Of a stretch of DNA of 64,000 bases, positions 11,814-23,474 are shown in pieces. Position 1 is the stretch's first letter, and each line of letters begins with the position of its first letter. The position numbers and the translations under genes were made by a program. The DNA is from Apoda limacodes (taxonomy: Eukaryota; Arthropoda; Insecta; Lepidoptera; Limacodidae): assembly GCA_946406115.1 (NCBI GenBank), contig OX291561.1, positions 8,672,273 to 8,736,272 of the forward strand, read 5' to 3'. The notes below the pieces were generated by a model. It was given only the letters and a program-made list of their open reading frames with translations. It was not told where the DNA came from and searched no databases.

Positions 11814-14288
11814 ATGAACTCATCGGGTTCTGAGCCCGAATACTTCTCTACTGCAGAGTCAAGTGAAGATCTTTCGTTTCTCTCTACCGATGAACACTTA
11901 AGTGATATTCTTCACGATACTTTTGCTTCCTATGAACGTAATCTGAATATATGTCATATAAATGCTCAGAGCATTCCGGCCCACTATTCAGATCTACTTA
12001 CTACTTTCAATAGCAATCGAATCCATGCGTGTCCTATCTCTGAAACCTTTTTATAACCCACCCTGATGTCTACCTCGTATGCACTTCCGGACTACGTGTT
12101 AATTCGGAATGACCGCACAGGCAAAGGCGGAGGTGGTGTGGCAATATATCTAAGATCAGATCTAAAGTTTAATGTAATTCAACAATCCCCACCTAATTAT
12201 TCTACTTCAATGGAATTTATTTTCATAGAAATTAATATACGTTCCACCCTATTCCTTCTTGGTGTGGTATATGCACCCCCCACTATCAACTATTTTGACC
12301 AACTAGAACAATTACTTGAAATACATTTACCTAGTTACGATCACTTTTTATTGATGGGTGACTTTAATACCTGCTTGTTACGAAATGACACAAGTTCTAA
12401 TAAACTGAAAAACTTGTGTAACTCAACTAACACTAGTATCCTCAAACTAAGCCCCACCTGTAATGTCAATGATTCTCACACTCTACTAGATCTTATACTC
12501 ACTCTCCAACCCGAACGTATTTCTTCCCATGGACAGATTGCTGCGCCTGGCTTCTCTCACCATGACCTAATATTTGCTTCATACAAACTCAAAACACCAA
12601 AACTTAAACCTAGTCATTTTTCAGCGTAACCTTAGCTCTATTGATCAAACCAAATTAGTCTCTGATGCTAGTTGTATCGACTGGAAACAAATCGAGTCTT
12701 TGGATTCTGTTGACAGCAAATTAGAATTATTCAATCGGTATATCACAGAACTATATGACAATCACGCGCCAATAAAGCCAGTACGCATGAAACGTTCCCC
12801 TGCCCCATGACTTACAAATGAAATACGAGCTATTGTGGCTCGTAGAGATCGTATTTCATTTGTAAGCCATGGGGCAGGGGACCAAATTAGTCTCTGATGC
12901 TAGTTGTATCGACTGGAAACAAATCGAGTCTTTGGATTCTGTTGACAGCAAATTAGAATTATTCAATCGGTATATCACAGAACTATATGACAATCACGCG
13001 CCAATAAAGCCAGTACGCATGAAACGTTCCCCTGCCCCATGGCTTACAAATGAAATACGAGCTATTATGGCTCGTAGAGATCGTGTGAAACGTAAGCATA
13101 AAAAAATTCCTACTCAAGAGAATTGGCAAGAATTTAAAGCAGCTAGAAATTATTGCAACATGATGGTAAGGAACGCAAAACGCCGTTTTATACATTATAA
13201 TATTGAAAACTGTTCTGCTCCCGATTTGTGGAAAGTTTAGGTCTTGAGAAGTGTAGGAGTGACCTAAACAATAACATAGACATAAATATGCTTAACCAAC
13301 ACTTCTCAACGAGTTTTACTCTGATTGGTGCAATGTTGATTGTGGCATACCTCAAGGCGGCGTGCTATCTCCTTTATTATTCTCAGTGTTTATAAACACT
13401 TCTGTCTCAGTAATCAATTTCAGCCATTACCATCTTTATGCTGATGATCTTCAGCTCTACAGATCTTTTAGGGTAGACGAAGTTATAGAGTGTATAAATA
13501 TGATGAATAAAGATCTTGAATCTATAATAAACTGGACTGAACAATATGGCCTTTCTCTTAACCCTGCTAAAACACGACATAATGGTGGGTAATAAAGCAC
13601 TCCTTAAAAAAGTTGACCAAAAAAATGTACGACCTTTAAGTTTCAACGGGGTGCAACTAAATTATTGCCAGCAGGTAAAAAATCTAGGCCTTATAATGGC
13701 AAATGATTATTCTTGGTCACATCATGTCAGCGAGGTTAGTAATAAAAATCTTTTCGACGATGCATTCCCTATAAAGAATGAAACACTTTTTACCTCAATC
13801 AGCTAAGGTTACGCTAGTTAACTCCCTGTTACTTCCCATAATTGACTATGCAGATTTATGCTATCCCGACATAACTGAAGAACTACTTAACAAACTCGAC
13901 CGCCTTCTCAACTTATGCATCCGTTATATTTTCGGCTTGCGTAAGTATGATCATGTCTCCCAATATCGTACACAGTTAAATTGGCTCAATATCCGTTTTC
14001 GCCGAAATACTCATCTTCTAACATGTATTTATGGCATTCTTAATAACCCTTTATCCCCTCCTTATTTAATAGAACGATTTGAGTTCTTAGGTTTCCAAGA
14101 GCGACAGATACGGTTTTGCCGTTCCAATCTCCTCCGCATCCCTACGCATAGTACGACATTCGGATTCGTTCACGGTCACAACAGTTCGTTTGTGGAATAA
14201 TTTACCAGTAAATATTCGTAATGCAAAGTCACTAGAGAGCTTTAAAGATTTACTGCATCAGTACTATATCGACATCCAAAATACATAG
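11814..14288 (+). pseudogene. LINE ORF2 (endonuclease plus truncated RT), broken
   Basis: The EEP endonuclease is nearly intact from 11814 to 12629 in one frame with a single stop at about 12054: NICHINAQSI at its start, MGDFNTCL (catalytic Asp and Asn), LLDLILT and FSHHDLIF near its end. A frameshift follows at about 12600. After the duplication and deletion, the reverse transcriptase resumes at about 13325 with CGIPQGGVLSPLLFSVFIN and the catalytic HLYADDLQLY near 13435. The thumb and C-terminus (PIIDYADLCYPD, RFRRNTHLLTCIYGI) continue in other frames to a stop near 14286. YADD is intact, but the fingers of the RT are missing. Not functional. Confidence 0.8.
12649..13084 (+). repeat. 204-bp direct duplication separated by an inverted 31-base piece
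   Basis: Positions 12649-12852 are repeated at 12881-13084 with very few differences. Between them, 12850-12880 is the reverse complement of the CCCCTGCCCCATGGCTTAC block that lies inside the copies, and it matches the second copy exactly but the first with one mismatch (TGA for TGG). Direct copy, inverted scrap, direct copy is the pattern left by template switching. Confidence 0.85.
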
Positions 14289-14614
14289 GTCAGGTATTAG
14301 CGCTTTGTAGTGAACTATGCCTTAATATATATGCAATATATATACATATATGTATGTTTATGTATATAATTATATATAATTTATCCACCTTCTTATTTAC
14401 ATATTATACCTTATGATATTATTCTTATATACTATCTTTTATTACTTAATCTATTATCATTATTGAAGCTACTACGATCTATTACAACAAACACTGCACA
14501 ACCCCTTTTTTATATCAACATTACGAATGGTTAACTGGTAGAAAATGCCTGAAGGCATTAAGTTCGCCTTTGTACAAAATTAGTGCAATAAAGAATTTTA
14601 TTATTATTATTATA

Positions 14615-14985
14615 TTAAAGCTACTTATCAGTACCTTAGTCACGTACGTCATCACTTTAAATACATGACAACAGACTAGAAAAGAGATTCACAAAATATT
14701 TACGAAGTGATTTATTTTTATTGAGCCTTGGGCCGATGCAGCCGTGATGTAATAAAACTATGAAAACACGGACTTACAACAAAACTGCGCTATAAAACAA
14801 ACGCCTACGCGTTTGAACGCTACGCAGTTACGCGGAACGCTGTTCTCAGAACGTGTCCGCGTCACTGTGTAAATTAGAACAGGTATTTAGGACTTGGTAT
14901 CTTGGTGATAAATTGTTAAACACAAGTAGATGTCAATAAATATATTAATTAAAGTAGTTCATGAGTTATCGGCTAATTAACACAA
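14615..14985. other. Intergenic, nothing recognised
   Basis: A patch with ACGCGTTTGAACGCTACGC at about 14808-14870 is GC-richer but shows no gene. Confidence 0.4.
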
Positions 14986-15589
14986 TCCATACTAATATTA
15001 TAAATGCGAAAGTAACAAGGGTGACATGGTAAACAGTGAACCACTAAAAGTTTAAACATTTATAAATCTACCTATACTTAACTTTAATTTAAAGTGAATA
15101 TAATTAAGAACTATTGACATTAGACGAAAGGAAATTTATTAAACAAGTGTTTTGTATATCAATTTCAGCACCAATTCCAATAGTTTATTGGTAATATGGT
15201 TTTTTTTAAAAAGATGGCAAATGTTTCACTGTGTACCAATATAAGAACACAGTGAATTGGGGGGTGAGTCGACATTGGACCAATGTGTATACAGTGAACC
15301 ATCACATTAATTACCTACCTTTATCGCATATTTATTAATAGAAATGTCTAATAAAACTATAGTAACGTTATTTTGTATTCGTCAGCAACAATTACATAAA
15401 ATCAGTACAAAACAAACTAGTAGGAACTAATTTAACTTACAATTCTAATTAGGAACACTGTCTATATTAGTTAAAGCTTGGCTCTTTATATTCTGCATTA
15501 CAATTAACAGTCTTTAGCAGTATTACCAGTCTTTTAATCAAATTTTAAAAGAGTTATAGCTTCTTATAACAGTTTCCATCAAAAAAACA

Positions 15590-15854
15590 AAAAAAATATT
15601 TTTGTTATTTTTGTCACTTTTGCCACCGAAAAATGAAACTTTAGAACCGTGTCTGGAGGTGGGGTTTTTATGTTAACCTGTCAAACTGCCTATACATATT
15701 CATTGTTTATGGTAGTGTGTGTACGTCAACCGTTCGATACTTTACTAACGTGTCAAAGCTACACGGACGATAGGTGTCGGTGGCAAAACTGGCGTTATCA
15801 AAAGTGTGAATAGTATAATTCGTAGGAACTCTTAATCCCAGAACGAACGCGCCC
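15590..15854 (+). mobile_element. MITE family F, copy inside the pogo-like transposon
   Basis: Shows TTTGTCACTTTTGCCACCGA, CTGTCAAACTGCC, GTGTCGGTGGCAAAACTGG and the terminal AGAACGAACGCGCCC at 15840-15854, which is the inverted repeat seen at 54641. The left terminal repeat is missing or decayed. Confidence 0.65.
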
Positions 15855-15965
15855 TTTGTGAATACTCATTCCGTTCTCTACAAGATCTACAGCTTTTTTC
15901 ATAGGTATCTTTTGCATCATGTCCGCCAATTTTTCGGTTTTCCGTTTTAGTCCGACCCATTCTCA
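15855..15965 (-). pseudogene. HTH (psq-like) N-terminal piece of pogo-type transposase
   Basis: Read on the minus strand, this stretch gives a short frame with KRKTEKLADMMQK and then KKAVDLVENGMSIHK, which has the pattern of the first helix-turn-helix of Tigger/pogo transposases (a basic start, then A-V-x-x-V-x-x-G-x-S-I-x-x-A). It stops exactly where the family F MITE begins, so the MITE interrupted it. Its strand is opposite to the catalytic part at 16392-17000, so part of the element has been inverted. The call rests on motif pattern only. Confidence 0.45.
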
Positions 15966-16391
15966 AACAAAAAGATTATTATTATTAGTATTAAATCTTC
16001 TATTTTTTGCTTACTAAAATCACAGTTGAAATGTTTATGCATAATTTTATCGGACATAATAAACAAAGTGATCTGTACACAGTGAACCATGGTTCAAATC
16101 GTAATTTTGAGCCACTGTGTGCAGACACCACTTTTTAACCTAAAAGGTAACATAACTATTAAACAAACCAAATTCAAAGGATATTTATATATCTAAGTTA
16201 TTAAGGAATAGTTACTTTACACATGGAAACAGAGCAATATAATGTTACTAAAAATACAACGATTCTAGAAAGAAAATAAATGAAAACACGTGTACGGTCA
16301 TTTGCAATAGTCCATACATAGTGTAACGGTTAAAATTGCGTGGGGCCATTCTTTGAACCTCGCACTCACACATTAATATTATCAGAACTGA

Positions 16392-17000
16392 ATGATGATA
16401 ACAAAGGCTTATTTGGATCGTCAGGGAAAAATAATTGAAAAGTTTCCCAATAACTTGCCAGGCATAAATTGGACAATGAGCGTATTAAAACGACATAAAT
16501 ATGATTATGTGAAACGCGTAGCAAGCAATATAAAGAGAGTCGTGCAGCAGTCAGTCTTGGAATACTGTCCGAGTATTTTGACAAGTTACATGATGAAGTT
16601 GATGGTTTGCCACCAAGTAACATATTTAATTACGATTGGCAAAAACTATACATTTATAGAAGGGGGGTTAAATACCCGGAACGTGCAATTAATCACTCTA
16701 AAGGCTGGCGAGCCTTGTTGTGCTGAGCCATGTTGCAGGAAAGGATAGAGATACAATCGCACTCAAAGCGGTTGGATCGACGGCCCTACTTTTAGAGATT
16801 GGTTCACGACATCATTCTTACCACACGCCAATCGGCTTAAGGGTCGCATGGTTCTGATTGGCGAAGTCGTCTCATTTAGATTTGGACGTTATAGACCTGT
16901 GCCGGAAGAATGACATCGCCTTTGTGTGCCTTCTCCTGCACTCAACGCACATATGCTAGCCCTTGGATGCCGGGTTTTTTCGATCTATGAAAACTGCATA
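16392..17000 (+). pseudogene. pogo/Tigger-like (DDE_1) transposase remnant
   Basis: The first frame (from about 16392) has AYLDRQGKIIEKFPNNLPG and W..SVLKRHKYDYVKRVA, the layout of the CENP-B-type DNA-binding HTH. After a frameshift near 16570 comes LPPSNIFNYDW, where the family has N-Y-D-E-T with the first catalytic Asp, then RGVKYPERAI. Further on, GWIDGPTFRDWF and SFLPHANRLKGRMVLIG follow, corresponding to the second catalytic region, but the Asp after LI is replaced (LIGE). A third shift leads to the C-terminal LDAGFF near 16970, which matches the family's QPLDVGVF. No start codon, at least three frame breaks and an altered catalytic residue: a dead copy. Confidence 0.7.
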
Positions 17001-17277
17001 TTGGAATATGAGTGGTGGTGCACTGTGTACTACTGGGCCAATATTTACCACCTGACCCTATACCTTTCTGTTACCTCTTCACGCTTAAACCGCTGTACAG
17101 ATTAAGATAATATTTGGCAAGAAGATAGTTTGAGTCTCGGAAAAGGCCATAGGTTACTTGAAAACGTCAAGTGTGAGTCGGTTTTTTTTTCTATAATTGA
17201 GGAGTTGCTGTTAAAATCCTACACTGATAACTGAATTTAGGGCGGGTGAAACCGCGGGCAAAAGCTAGTGTTCTATA

Positions 17278-17839
17278 CATCACAACGAAATGTATTTGTT
17301 ACATATTATGTACTTCTTATGTAATTAAATACAAGTAGGATGCCTTGAAACTTTTCAATTTTTATATGGTATTTAACGTTGTTTGCAGGTTTTGCGGTTA
17401 CATTTGTTGACTTTTCTTAACGATAAACAACATTAGGTAAACATTTTCATGATTTAACTAACTGTCATAAACCTACCAAATGGAAATCAATTCCAGTTTT
17501 TTTTGCATTAAATACAATATCTACCTAATATAAAACATGCAAATCACTGAGTAAGGTTAAATAGTAAATGAATAAAGTGAAAAAGTAATATATTTATTCA
17601 GTCCTTTAGATAAAAATAACTATAGAGTGATGCTACAAGATTTGTACCTACAAAAACTGTGTAGAGACCTACTTACTAAAGGAATAACTTTCGAACAGCA
17701 AAAATACTGCGTTAAATACTAAGATGATAATATATAATATATGCGTACTGTTTAGTAGTAAATAGGCACTATGCATCAAAGAGCAGCCCCGCGTCAGGAT
17801 GCCGTGTTTCTCTATGGTTTGAATTATAAAAAATCACGC
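17278..17839. other. Intergenic, nothing recognised
   Basis: AT-rich. Only a short patch near 17785 (GCAGCCCCGCGTC) stands out. Confidence 0.4.
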
Positions 17840-17843
17840 TTTA

Positions 17844-20263
17844 GGGCATTTTTCAAAAAAGTTGTCCCAGCGAAAATAACGTTGTCCCACAACATTCTCA
17901 AAGAATATCAAGTGTTTATGTGTACGACATGTGACTAAAGATACGTTTAACGTATTATTAATATACTAATTTAATGCTTAGTTGTTAAATGAACCTAAAA
18001 TGTTAAAAACTTACGGAAACATTCTACATTCTAACCATTATGCTTTTTCTATTGTCCCACGTAGGTTCTGCCAGAAAGCCGGGTGTTTATAAAATAATTT
18101 GGCAACACTTTTTCCTATGGTAAACGTTGAGGCACATCAGGGACTGTCAATAAATTCATATTTGCACTTTTTTACAACGGCATAGAACATGAAATAAATT
18201 AAAAACACATTTGCTGTCCTACGAAATGTTACTACATAAAAATTCCTACATAGTCACGGTGTTTTATAATAGAAGGAGCAACAAAAATCAAAAGAACGTT
18301 TTCTTAATTAAATTTGGCCACCTTCATTTTGTCTGTGGTAGCCGCCATTTTACTTTGTCAATTGTACTGTCAACAAAACTTGTGACGGAAGTTGTTGTGC
18401 ATTGTTTCATCTCCATCATAGTCACTGGATTTATAAAAGTAAGCAATTATTTCTATGTAAGTTTAATATCTTATTCTTTTTCCCATAACTAAATTTCATC
18501 ACAAACAAAAATTTGATTCCTCATAAGTTTCAAAATCAAAGTACAATTTTTTTTTTAAATTTTAATTCTGAGGAACGTCACGGATATATATGGAAAGATT
18601 TTGTGACGAAATGGAATTATAAAGCTTACTACTTACAGCAACTTTACCGACTACGCATAGATAAAAACGGTTATGTCTTAGCCACAATGATATAATATTA
18701 GACTAAAAAATAATATTACTATAAAAAAATCTTATAACGGGAGGGGAAGTAAATTTTTTGGTAAAATCAAACACTAATTTGTACCTAACTAATCTGATCA
18801 ACCTGAAACTTTTTGCAATTTGTCACGAAAGGTGTCAGTTCAGCACTAAACAACTTTGGTTAGGAAGAATTGGTCTACAATACTGTAAAAATTGCCTAAA
18901 CTATTTTCTTGGGGAAAAAAAATCATATCTTTGGTAATACTTAATGATTTTTTTTGATTTTCTTTTGGTCGTTGATAACGATGTTAATGTCTGTATAATT
19001 TATCTTTATATTTTATTATAATTTATTTATTAATATATTCCTTGAAAATTTCCGTAAAAAAAAAAAAAAAACTATTTAAAACTTTTATTTTACAACCGAA
19101 AAACTAAATTTTTTTTCAGTACAAAAAATTATTTACCTTTTTTTTTTTTTTTTTTTTTTTTATACTACTAGGGTGGCAAACAAGCTTACGGCCCGCCTGA
19201 TCGTAAGCGGTCACCGTAGCCTATGGGGTAAAAACTACCACTAAATTCTAAAGAAAAAAACATCCTTATAATTTATTTTTGAAACTAATCGTAACGTTGT
19301 GTTATTATTTAAAACCAAACTTTCACAAAATTTACTTTAATAATCCCTAAAAAAATTTAATGCTCCTTGTTATTATGTAACTTTTTTTTCATTTATTAAA
19401 AAATAAGTAATTAGTTTTAAATTTTTTCTGTCAAAAATGTTTTTTAAGCTTAGTTTTTTCCAAAAAATCAAACTCTTTACTTTAAGGCTTTTTTTTAGAG
19501 CCCTTGTATATCTACACGATAACGCACAAATATCTTATCTTACCCTCTCCGTTGTGTATTTCAAGATAAATTTTTATTCAATTGTAAAACTGTCGTATGA
19601 AAGGATTTATTTTTTTAATGTAATAAGTTTTTATGGTGTCGAATAATTAATAATAAAAAAACGAAAGTTCTTGGGAACTTATTGACTGATAGCTAATATC
19701 TACAATAGCGTGAACTATGCCTTGCCAATTAGTCACGCTGAATTTCACTGCGTCACTGTCCTGTTATTTTTGGATCATTTTTTTTATTTTGTTAGATAAT
19801 TAAAGCCAAAGCTTTGTTGTTAAGTAAAAGCAATAATTAAAAGGAAGATAAGTAACTAAAAATAATAATTGATGCGTCTACTTCTTGAATTTATACCATA
19901 AAAATGAGTATACTACGTTCTAACCTCGAAGTGACGATTATGACACAGATTTCCTAAAACAAACACATAACTATTAGAATCATCTCTTTTTATTTATGTG
20001 TCGCTATATAAAAATTGGACTAAACTATTAGTAGTTTTAATTTTAATATTGGATTTACATCGTGACGAAATGGAACATTTTCTTAAATGTGCCTTTACTG
20101 AAACCAAAATATCTGAATATTTCATTAGGTTTTCTTAATAAATTTGTTATAGAAGCTTTATAAAAAGATTTTCTATCGTCAATTGTTTATTTGAAGTTAT
20201 TTTAAGCAACTTTAAAAAAGCTATTCCATTTCGTCACATGTACACTTTTTTTGAAAAATGCCC
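17844..20263. mobile_element. 2.4-kb TIR element with 4-bp TTTA duplication, family unknown
   Basis: The left end is GGGCATTTTTCAAAAAAGT at 17844; the right end is its inverted copy, ACTTTTTTTGAAAAATGCCC, ending at 20263. TTTA flanks both sides (17840-17843 and 20264-20267), the size of duplication made by, for example, Sola or Chapaev elements; TTA of a Harbinger cannot be excluded. Internally GTGACGAAATGGAA occurs at 18603 and 20062 and inverted at 20224-20237, and GTTGTCCCA occurs near 17861, 17883 and 18053. Short frames (18211-18492, 18513-18695 and 19437-19646) have no recognisable transposase motif. A LINE 3' end is inserted at about 19133. Confidence 0.65.
19133..19230 (-). mobile_element. 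5'-truncated LINE 3' end with poly(A) (poly-T here)
   Basis: A run of about 24 T at 19137-19160 is followed by TATACTACTAGGGTGGCAAAC, AAGC.TACGGCCCGCCTGAT and CACCGTAGCCTATGG. On the minus strand this is the 3' UTR of the jockey-like LINE of this window followed by its A-tail. Siblings are at 27934, 34946 and 35965. Confidence 0.65.
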
Positions 20264-20267
20264 TTTA

Positions 20268-20689
20268 GCACATTATTTTGTTCGAGGCATTTAAGACACT
20301 CTGGCTGTGAAGAAGTTTACGGTGTAAAATGTAGTGTCATTGCCTTTTACTGTTGTACAAACATAAAAAAAACTAAACGGGAAATCTGGAAAGCTAATCT
20401 TGTTAGGTACAGACAGTGCCGGACTGGGACCTAAAACCGGCTCGGGCGTTTAAGACACAGTCGGGTTATACGTAATATTTTTTTTCAATTTTAAAAGCTC
20501 AGACTTAACTTGCCTCGTTGTCTGTCTTTTTGAGTTAAATCTTTGAAGTCAACTTTAGGATAGGAACGTGCTGCAGTTTTGCATGCAGTTTGGGTTCACA
20601 TATAAATAAAATGTAAAGCGTAGTCTTTCTGCGACAAACTTTTAATGTAATTTTTACTAAATATGAAAAAATTTGTTGGTACTTATGAG
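20268..20689. other. Intergenic, nothing firm
   Basis: Contains GTGCCGGACTGGGAC near 20417, a phrase shared with other lepidopteran repeats. No gene seen. Confidence 0.4.
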
Positions 20690-21775
20690 AGAGAATGAGT
20701 TAAATAGTGAGTGACTCCCGATGAAAGTCACTGCTTTCGGCAATTTTATCAATAATTTCGTCACTATCTAAATGTCTTAATTTTTTTTCTGCCGCCTTTA
20801 ACATAAAAGCATTTAAATTATCGGACGATAAGGTGCTTCTCATATGATTTTTTAGGGTTCGGTACCCAAAGGGTAAAAAACGGAACCCTATTACTAAGAC
20901 ACTGCTGTTCGTCCGTCCGTCTGTCACCTGGCTGTATCTCATGAACCGTAATAGTAAAACAGTTGAAATTTTAACAGATGATTTATTTCTGTTGCCGTTA
21001 TAATAATAAATACTAAAAACAGAATAAAGTAAATATTTAAGAGGGCTCCCATACAACAAACGAGATTTTTTTGCCGTTTTTATAGATAATGGTACGAAAC
21101 CCTTCGTGCGCGAGTCAACTCACACTGGGCCGATTTTTAGTTTTTATAATTATTAGTGTAGAAAAATCTTTTACAAGCAACTCGACTAAGAGTAAATGTA
21201 AGCATACATTTGTAGGCTGTTCCAATTAATCTGTAAGCATTGGTAGAAAGGTTGAATATATATAAAATTTTAAAGCAACAAACTGAACAATTATACCCGT
21301 ACCTACGCGCCGAGTCTCACATGTAACAGACATTTCTTCTCTTTGAATTTCTGATTGCGTAATGCCTTTTATTATCATTTTCTTCTACAAATTTTGTATA
21401 TATTTCCAGTTCAAAGTTTTTGACCAATCCAATGCTATTTTTTTTAGTTCAATCCGCAAATTTACAGGTCTTTTATTAAAGTTTAGTAAGTACTAAATTC
21501 ATCTAATACACCAGATTGAAGTTATATTATTGCGTATATCACCGAACATTTAGGATCTACACACGAAAAATTACTGTACAATTGTTTATTTACGAAAAAA
21601 ACAGCGATCCGTCTTCTGAGTAACTGTATCCAAAATGACTTTATGAACATTTACCTTGTATGCAGTAAGTATATCAGAAATAGCGTCATCCTGTGCAATC
21701 TCACCTGGCATAATTTTCCTTTTTCTAAATCTTTTTTCAGGAAGTAAAAGGATTAGTGATGTCAACACTTTAATC
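20690..21775 (-). pseudogene. hAT-type transposase C-terminal half, decayed and split
   Basis: On the minus strand the sequence reads from RKRKIMPGE and FKV-like YKVNVHKVILDT (about 21725-21610) through a degraded stretch (ALDWSKTLNWK near 21440) to a remnant of the hAT signature C-x-R-S-F-S-x-L-x-I-I-K near 21150. It resumes beyond a repeat with HMRSTLSSDNLNAFML and HLDSDEIIDKIAES (20845-20720), the dimerisation region close to the usual end. The order and motifs fit hAT or ZMYM1-like transposases (hAT dimerisation domain). A family C repeat at 20849-21138 sits exactly inside the signature. Frameshifts abound, and the N-terminal half including the first catalytic Asp was not found. Confidence 0.6.
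20849..21138 (+). repeat. GGTTCCGTACC interspersed repeat (family C), full copy inside the hAT remnant
   Basis: Begins TTTTAGGGTTCGGTACCCAA, has the CCGTCCGTCTGTCACC and CTGTATCTCATGAACCGT phrases, and ends CCTTCGTGCGCGAGTC...GGGCCGATTTT. A common lepidopteran repeat of unsettled class. Other copies are at 28318 (minus), 36845 (minus), 39838, 48533 and 57725. Confidence 0.7.
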
Positions 21776-23474
21776 TAAGATAATGGAAAAAAATAGAGTG
21801 CATTATGGTTTCCAATAACTATTTCATCAATCATGCACTTTTATCATCATTTTATCGGATCAGTCATTTATTCGTTGCTGATTGCGAACAATATCATATA
21901 TGTCGTTAACAGCTGCTGCTTTTGGAATAATATGAAGATTTGTGGGATATATCGAAGAAATGCAGAGATGTATACATAGCTAATTATATTCGTTACGAAT
22001 ATGAAGAATAATTAATAATAATAATTAATAATATTTACAGAATAATTTCGAAATTGACGAATATATGCATCGCAAGGATATAAATTAACTGTCTAAGTTC
22101 TTTTCTGCATGTGGTTTCACTCGCAGAAAAATCTATTATCACGGAAACTTTCCTATCTTCTTTTCCGTCCCTTGAGCTGTCCCTGCGCAAAATTCCAGAT
22201 GATCTTACTGGTGTGGAGCAAAAGACCTTCGGGGATGGCAAATCAAACAAAAGTGTGAGAGGAACTTTCACTGTAACTTCGATATATACACGCCAAAAAA
22301 TAATCTTACTAAAAGGTTTACAACAAATTCTTTTCCGCTTCCTAATTCTTAATGTATTTTCTTCTTACGAAGTTATTCAGCGTTAAGTCGGCCGATTCCG
22401 TAGTTTGAAAATTAAAACGCCTGAAAATTTAAATCAGTAGGCAAGGCTTTCTTTGGACATTTTAATTGACTATTTCTTTTATATTACCGGTAATCTAGAC
22501 ATATTCTAATGTTCCTCATATGGTATAAAAAGCCGAGAAAATAAATTCATAGGTTACTTGGGAACCCTGTGATTTGCGAAGCGCTTTTCGGAGAACTCCT
22601 CCCGGTAATATGTACACATAACACTTCATAAAAATTAAAAATTAATAAATCTTTTTTCCTTAGCGCTCGTTCTAGACTGTGTTAAATTTTCCATTTCAAA
22701 ATCACAGTCCTTTTAAAATTATTTTCTCCGTTCCTTCCATAGCCAGTCTTTTAATATTTTCGCTATTCAACTAGCTTTGTTGTTGTTTTGTGTCGATTAG
22801 GGACCGGCGTTCACGGCGGGAAAACTGAAGCCACAAATTCAAGTAGTCTGTGTCCTCAAAAAAAAAATTACTACCGTAGAAACTCTCTTTCAGGTTAAAA
22901 GTGTCACATATTCTTCTTCGCACCTGTGCTGACTATATCTGTGCTAGCTTTTAAAATATTATTCACATAACAAAAATTTCAGGAACGTGTCATAATTTTA
23001 CGACTGGTGTAGTTTGTGTTTCAGTAGAAGAATCATTTACCTGTTGCTTACGTTTACGTATCACGTGTTTTTTATAAAAAAGTTAATGATTTCTTTTTCA
23101 AAGTTGGTTACGTGTAGTGTACTTCACGTCACGTTACGTTGTAGTGGGTTGATGGCTTAGCCCAAGTTTTACTGTGTACGAATAGTTACGTTATGAAGCA
23201 AACAATTTTGTGTGAAAACAATAAACAGCGCCATCTGTGGACGTAATTAAATTACAAAATATACCGACGTAAGTTCACGTTGACTATTCAAATGCGATGG
23301 TAAATTCGTGCTTAGCCGTAATTTTAAAAACCACGTACCTGGGTAATAACTTGCTTTAAGTTAAATCATAAGAAACACACACCATTATGCAAGTCATTCA
23401 CTTATTTATTTATTTGTTCACATTCTATATTTAATAGTTGCGTGATTTTTCACATTTAGCGATATGACCACTGT
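21776..23474. other. Intergenic; a 91-codon frame without recognisable domain
   Basis: The plus-strand frame at 22111-22386 and its minus-strand shadow lack recognisable motifs. Some of the left part may be decayed hAT sequence. AGCGCCATCT at 23227-23236 is a CTCF-like core (see findings). No other feature. Confidence 0.4.

Larger units (their letters stand above)
11640..14614 (+). mobile_element. CR1/Jockey-group LINE with 3' (ATT)n tail, rearranged
   Basis: A non-LTR retrotransposon with a 5' region before 11814, an endonuclease, a partial reverse transcriptase and a 3' UTR ending GTGCAATAAAG followed by ATT repeats at about 14599-14614. The simple-repeat tail in place of poly(A) is typical of CR1-like and related clades. 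The 5' limit is a guess. An internal deletion near 13320 removes the N-terminal half of the reverse transcriptase, and a direct duplication occupies 12649-13084. Confidence 0.75.
15019..17058 (+). mobile_element. pogo/Tigger-like DNA transposon, rearranged
   Basis: The ends are inverted: GGGTGACATGGTAAACA at 15019 and TTTACCACCTGACCC at 17044-17058. A TA follows on the right; the left flank does not keep it. A subterminal phrase, ACAGTGAACCA and variants, occurs about seven times (near 15033, 15226, 15247, 15290, 16079, 16113 and 17018) in both orientations and may be transposase binding sites. The coding part (16392-17000, plus strand) and an HTH segment on the opposite strand (15855-15965) show an internal inversion. 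A MITE of family F is inserted at about 15590-15854. Confidence 0.65.
14986..17277 (+). mobile_element. Helitron-like repeat (family A) split by a DNA transposon
   Basis: The 5' end TCCATACTAATATTATAAAT is at 14986-15018, and the rest resumes at about 17059 with TTACCTCTTCACGCTTAAAC and ends GGCGGGTGAAACCGCGGG..CAAAAGCTAGT near 17277. Joined, the two parts follow the family order without a gap of note, so the 2.04 kb between them is an insertion. Confidence 0.65.

Noticed and set aside
20700..21059. 119-codon minus-strand frame as a complete gene
   Set aside because: Its first part is the family C repeat and its second part the end of a hAT transposase; it is a chance fusion.
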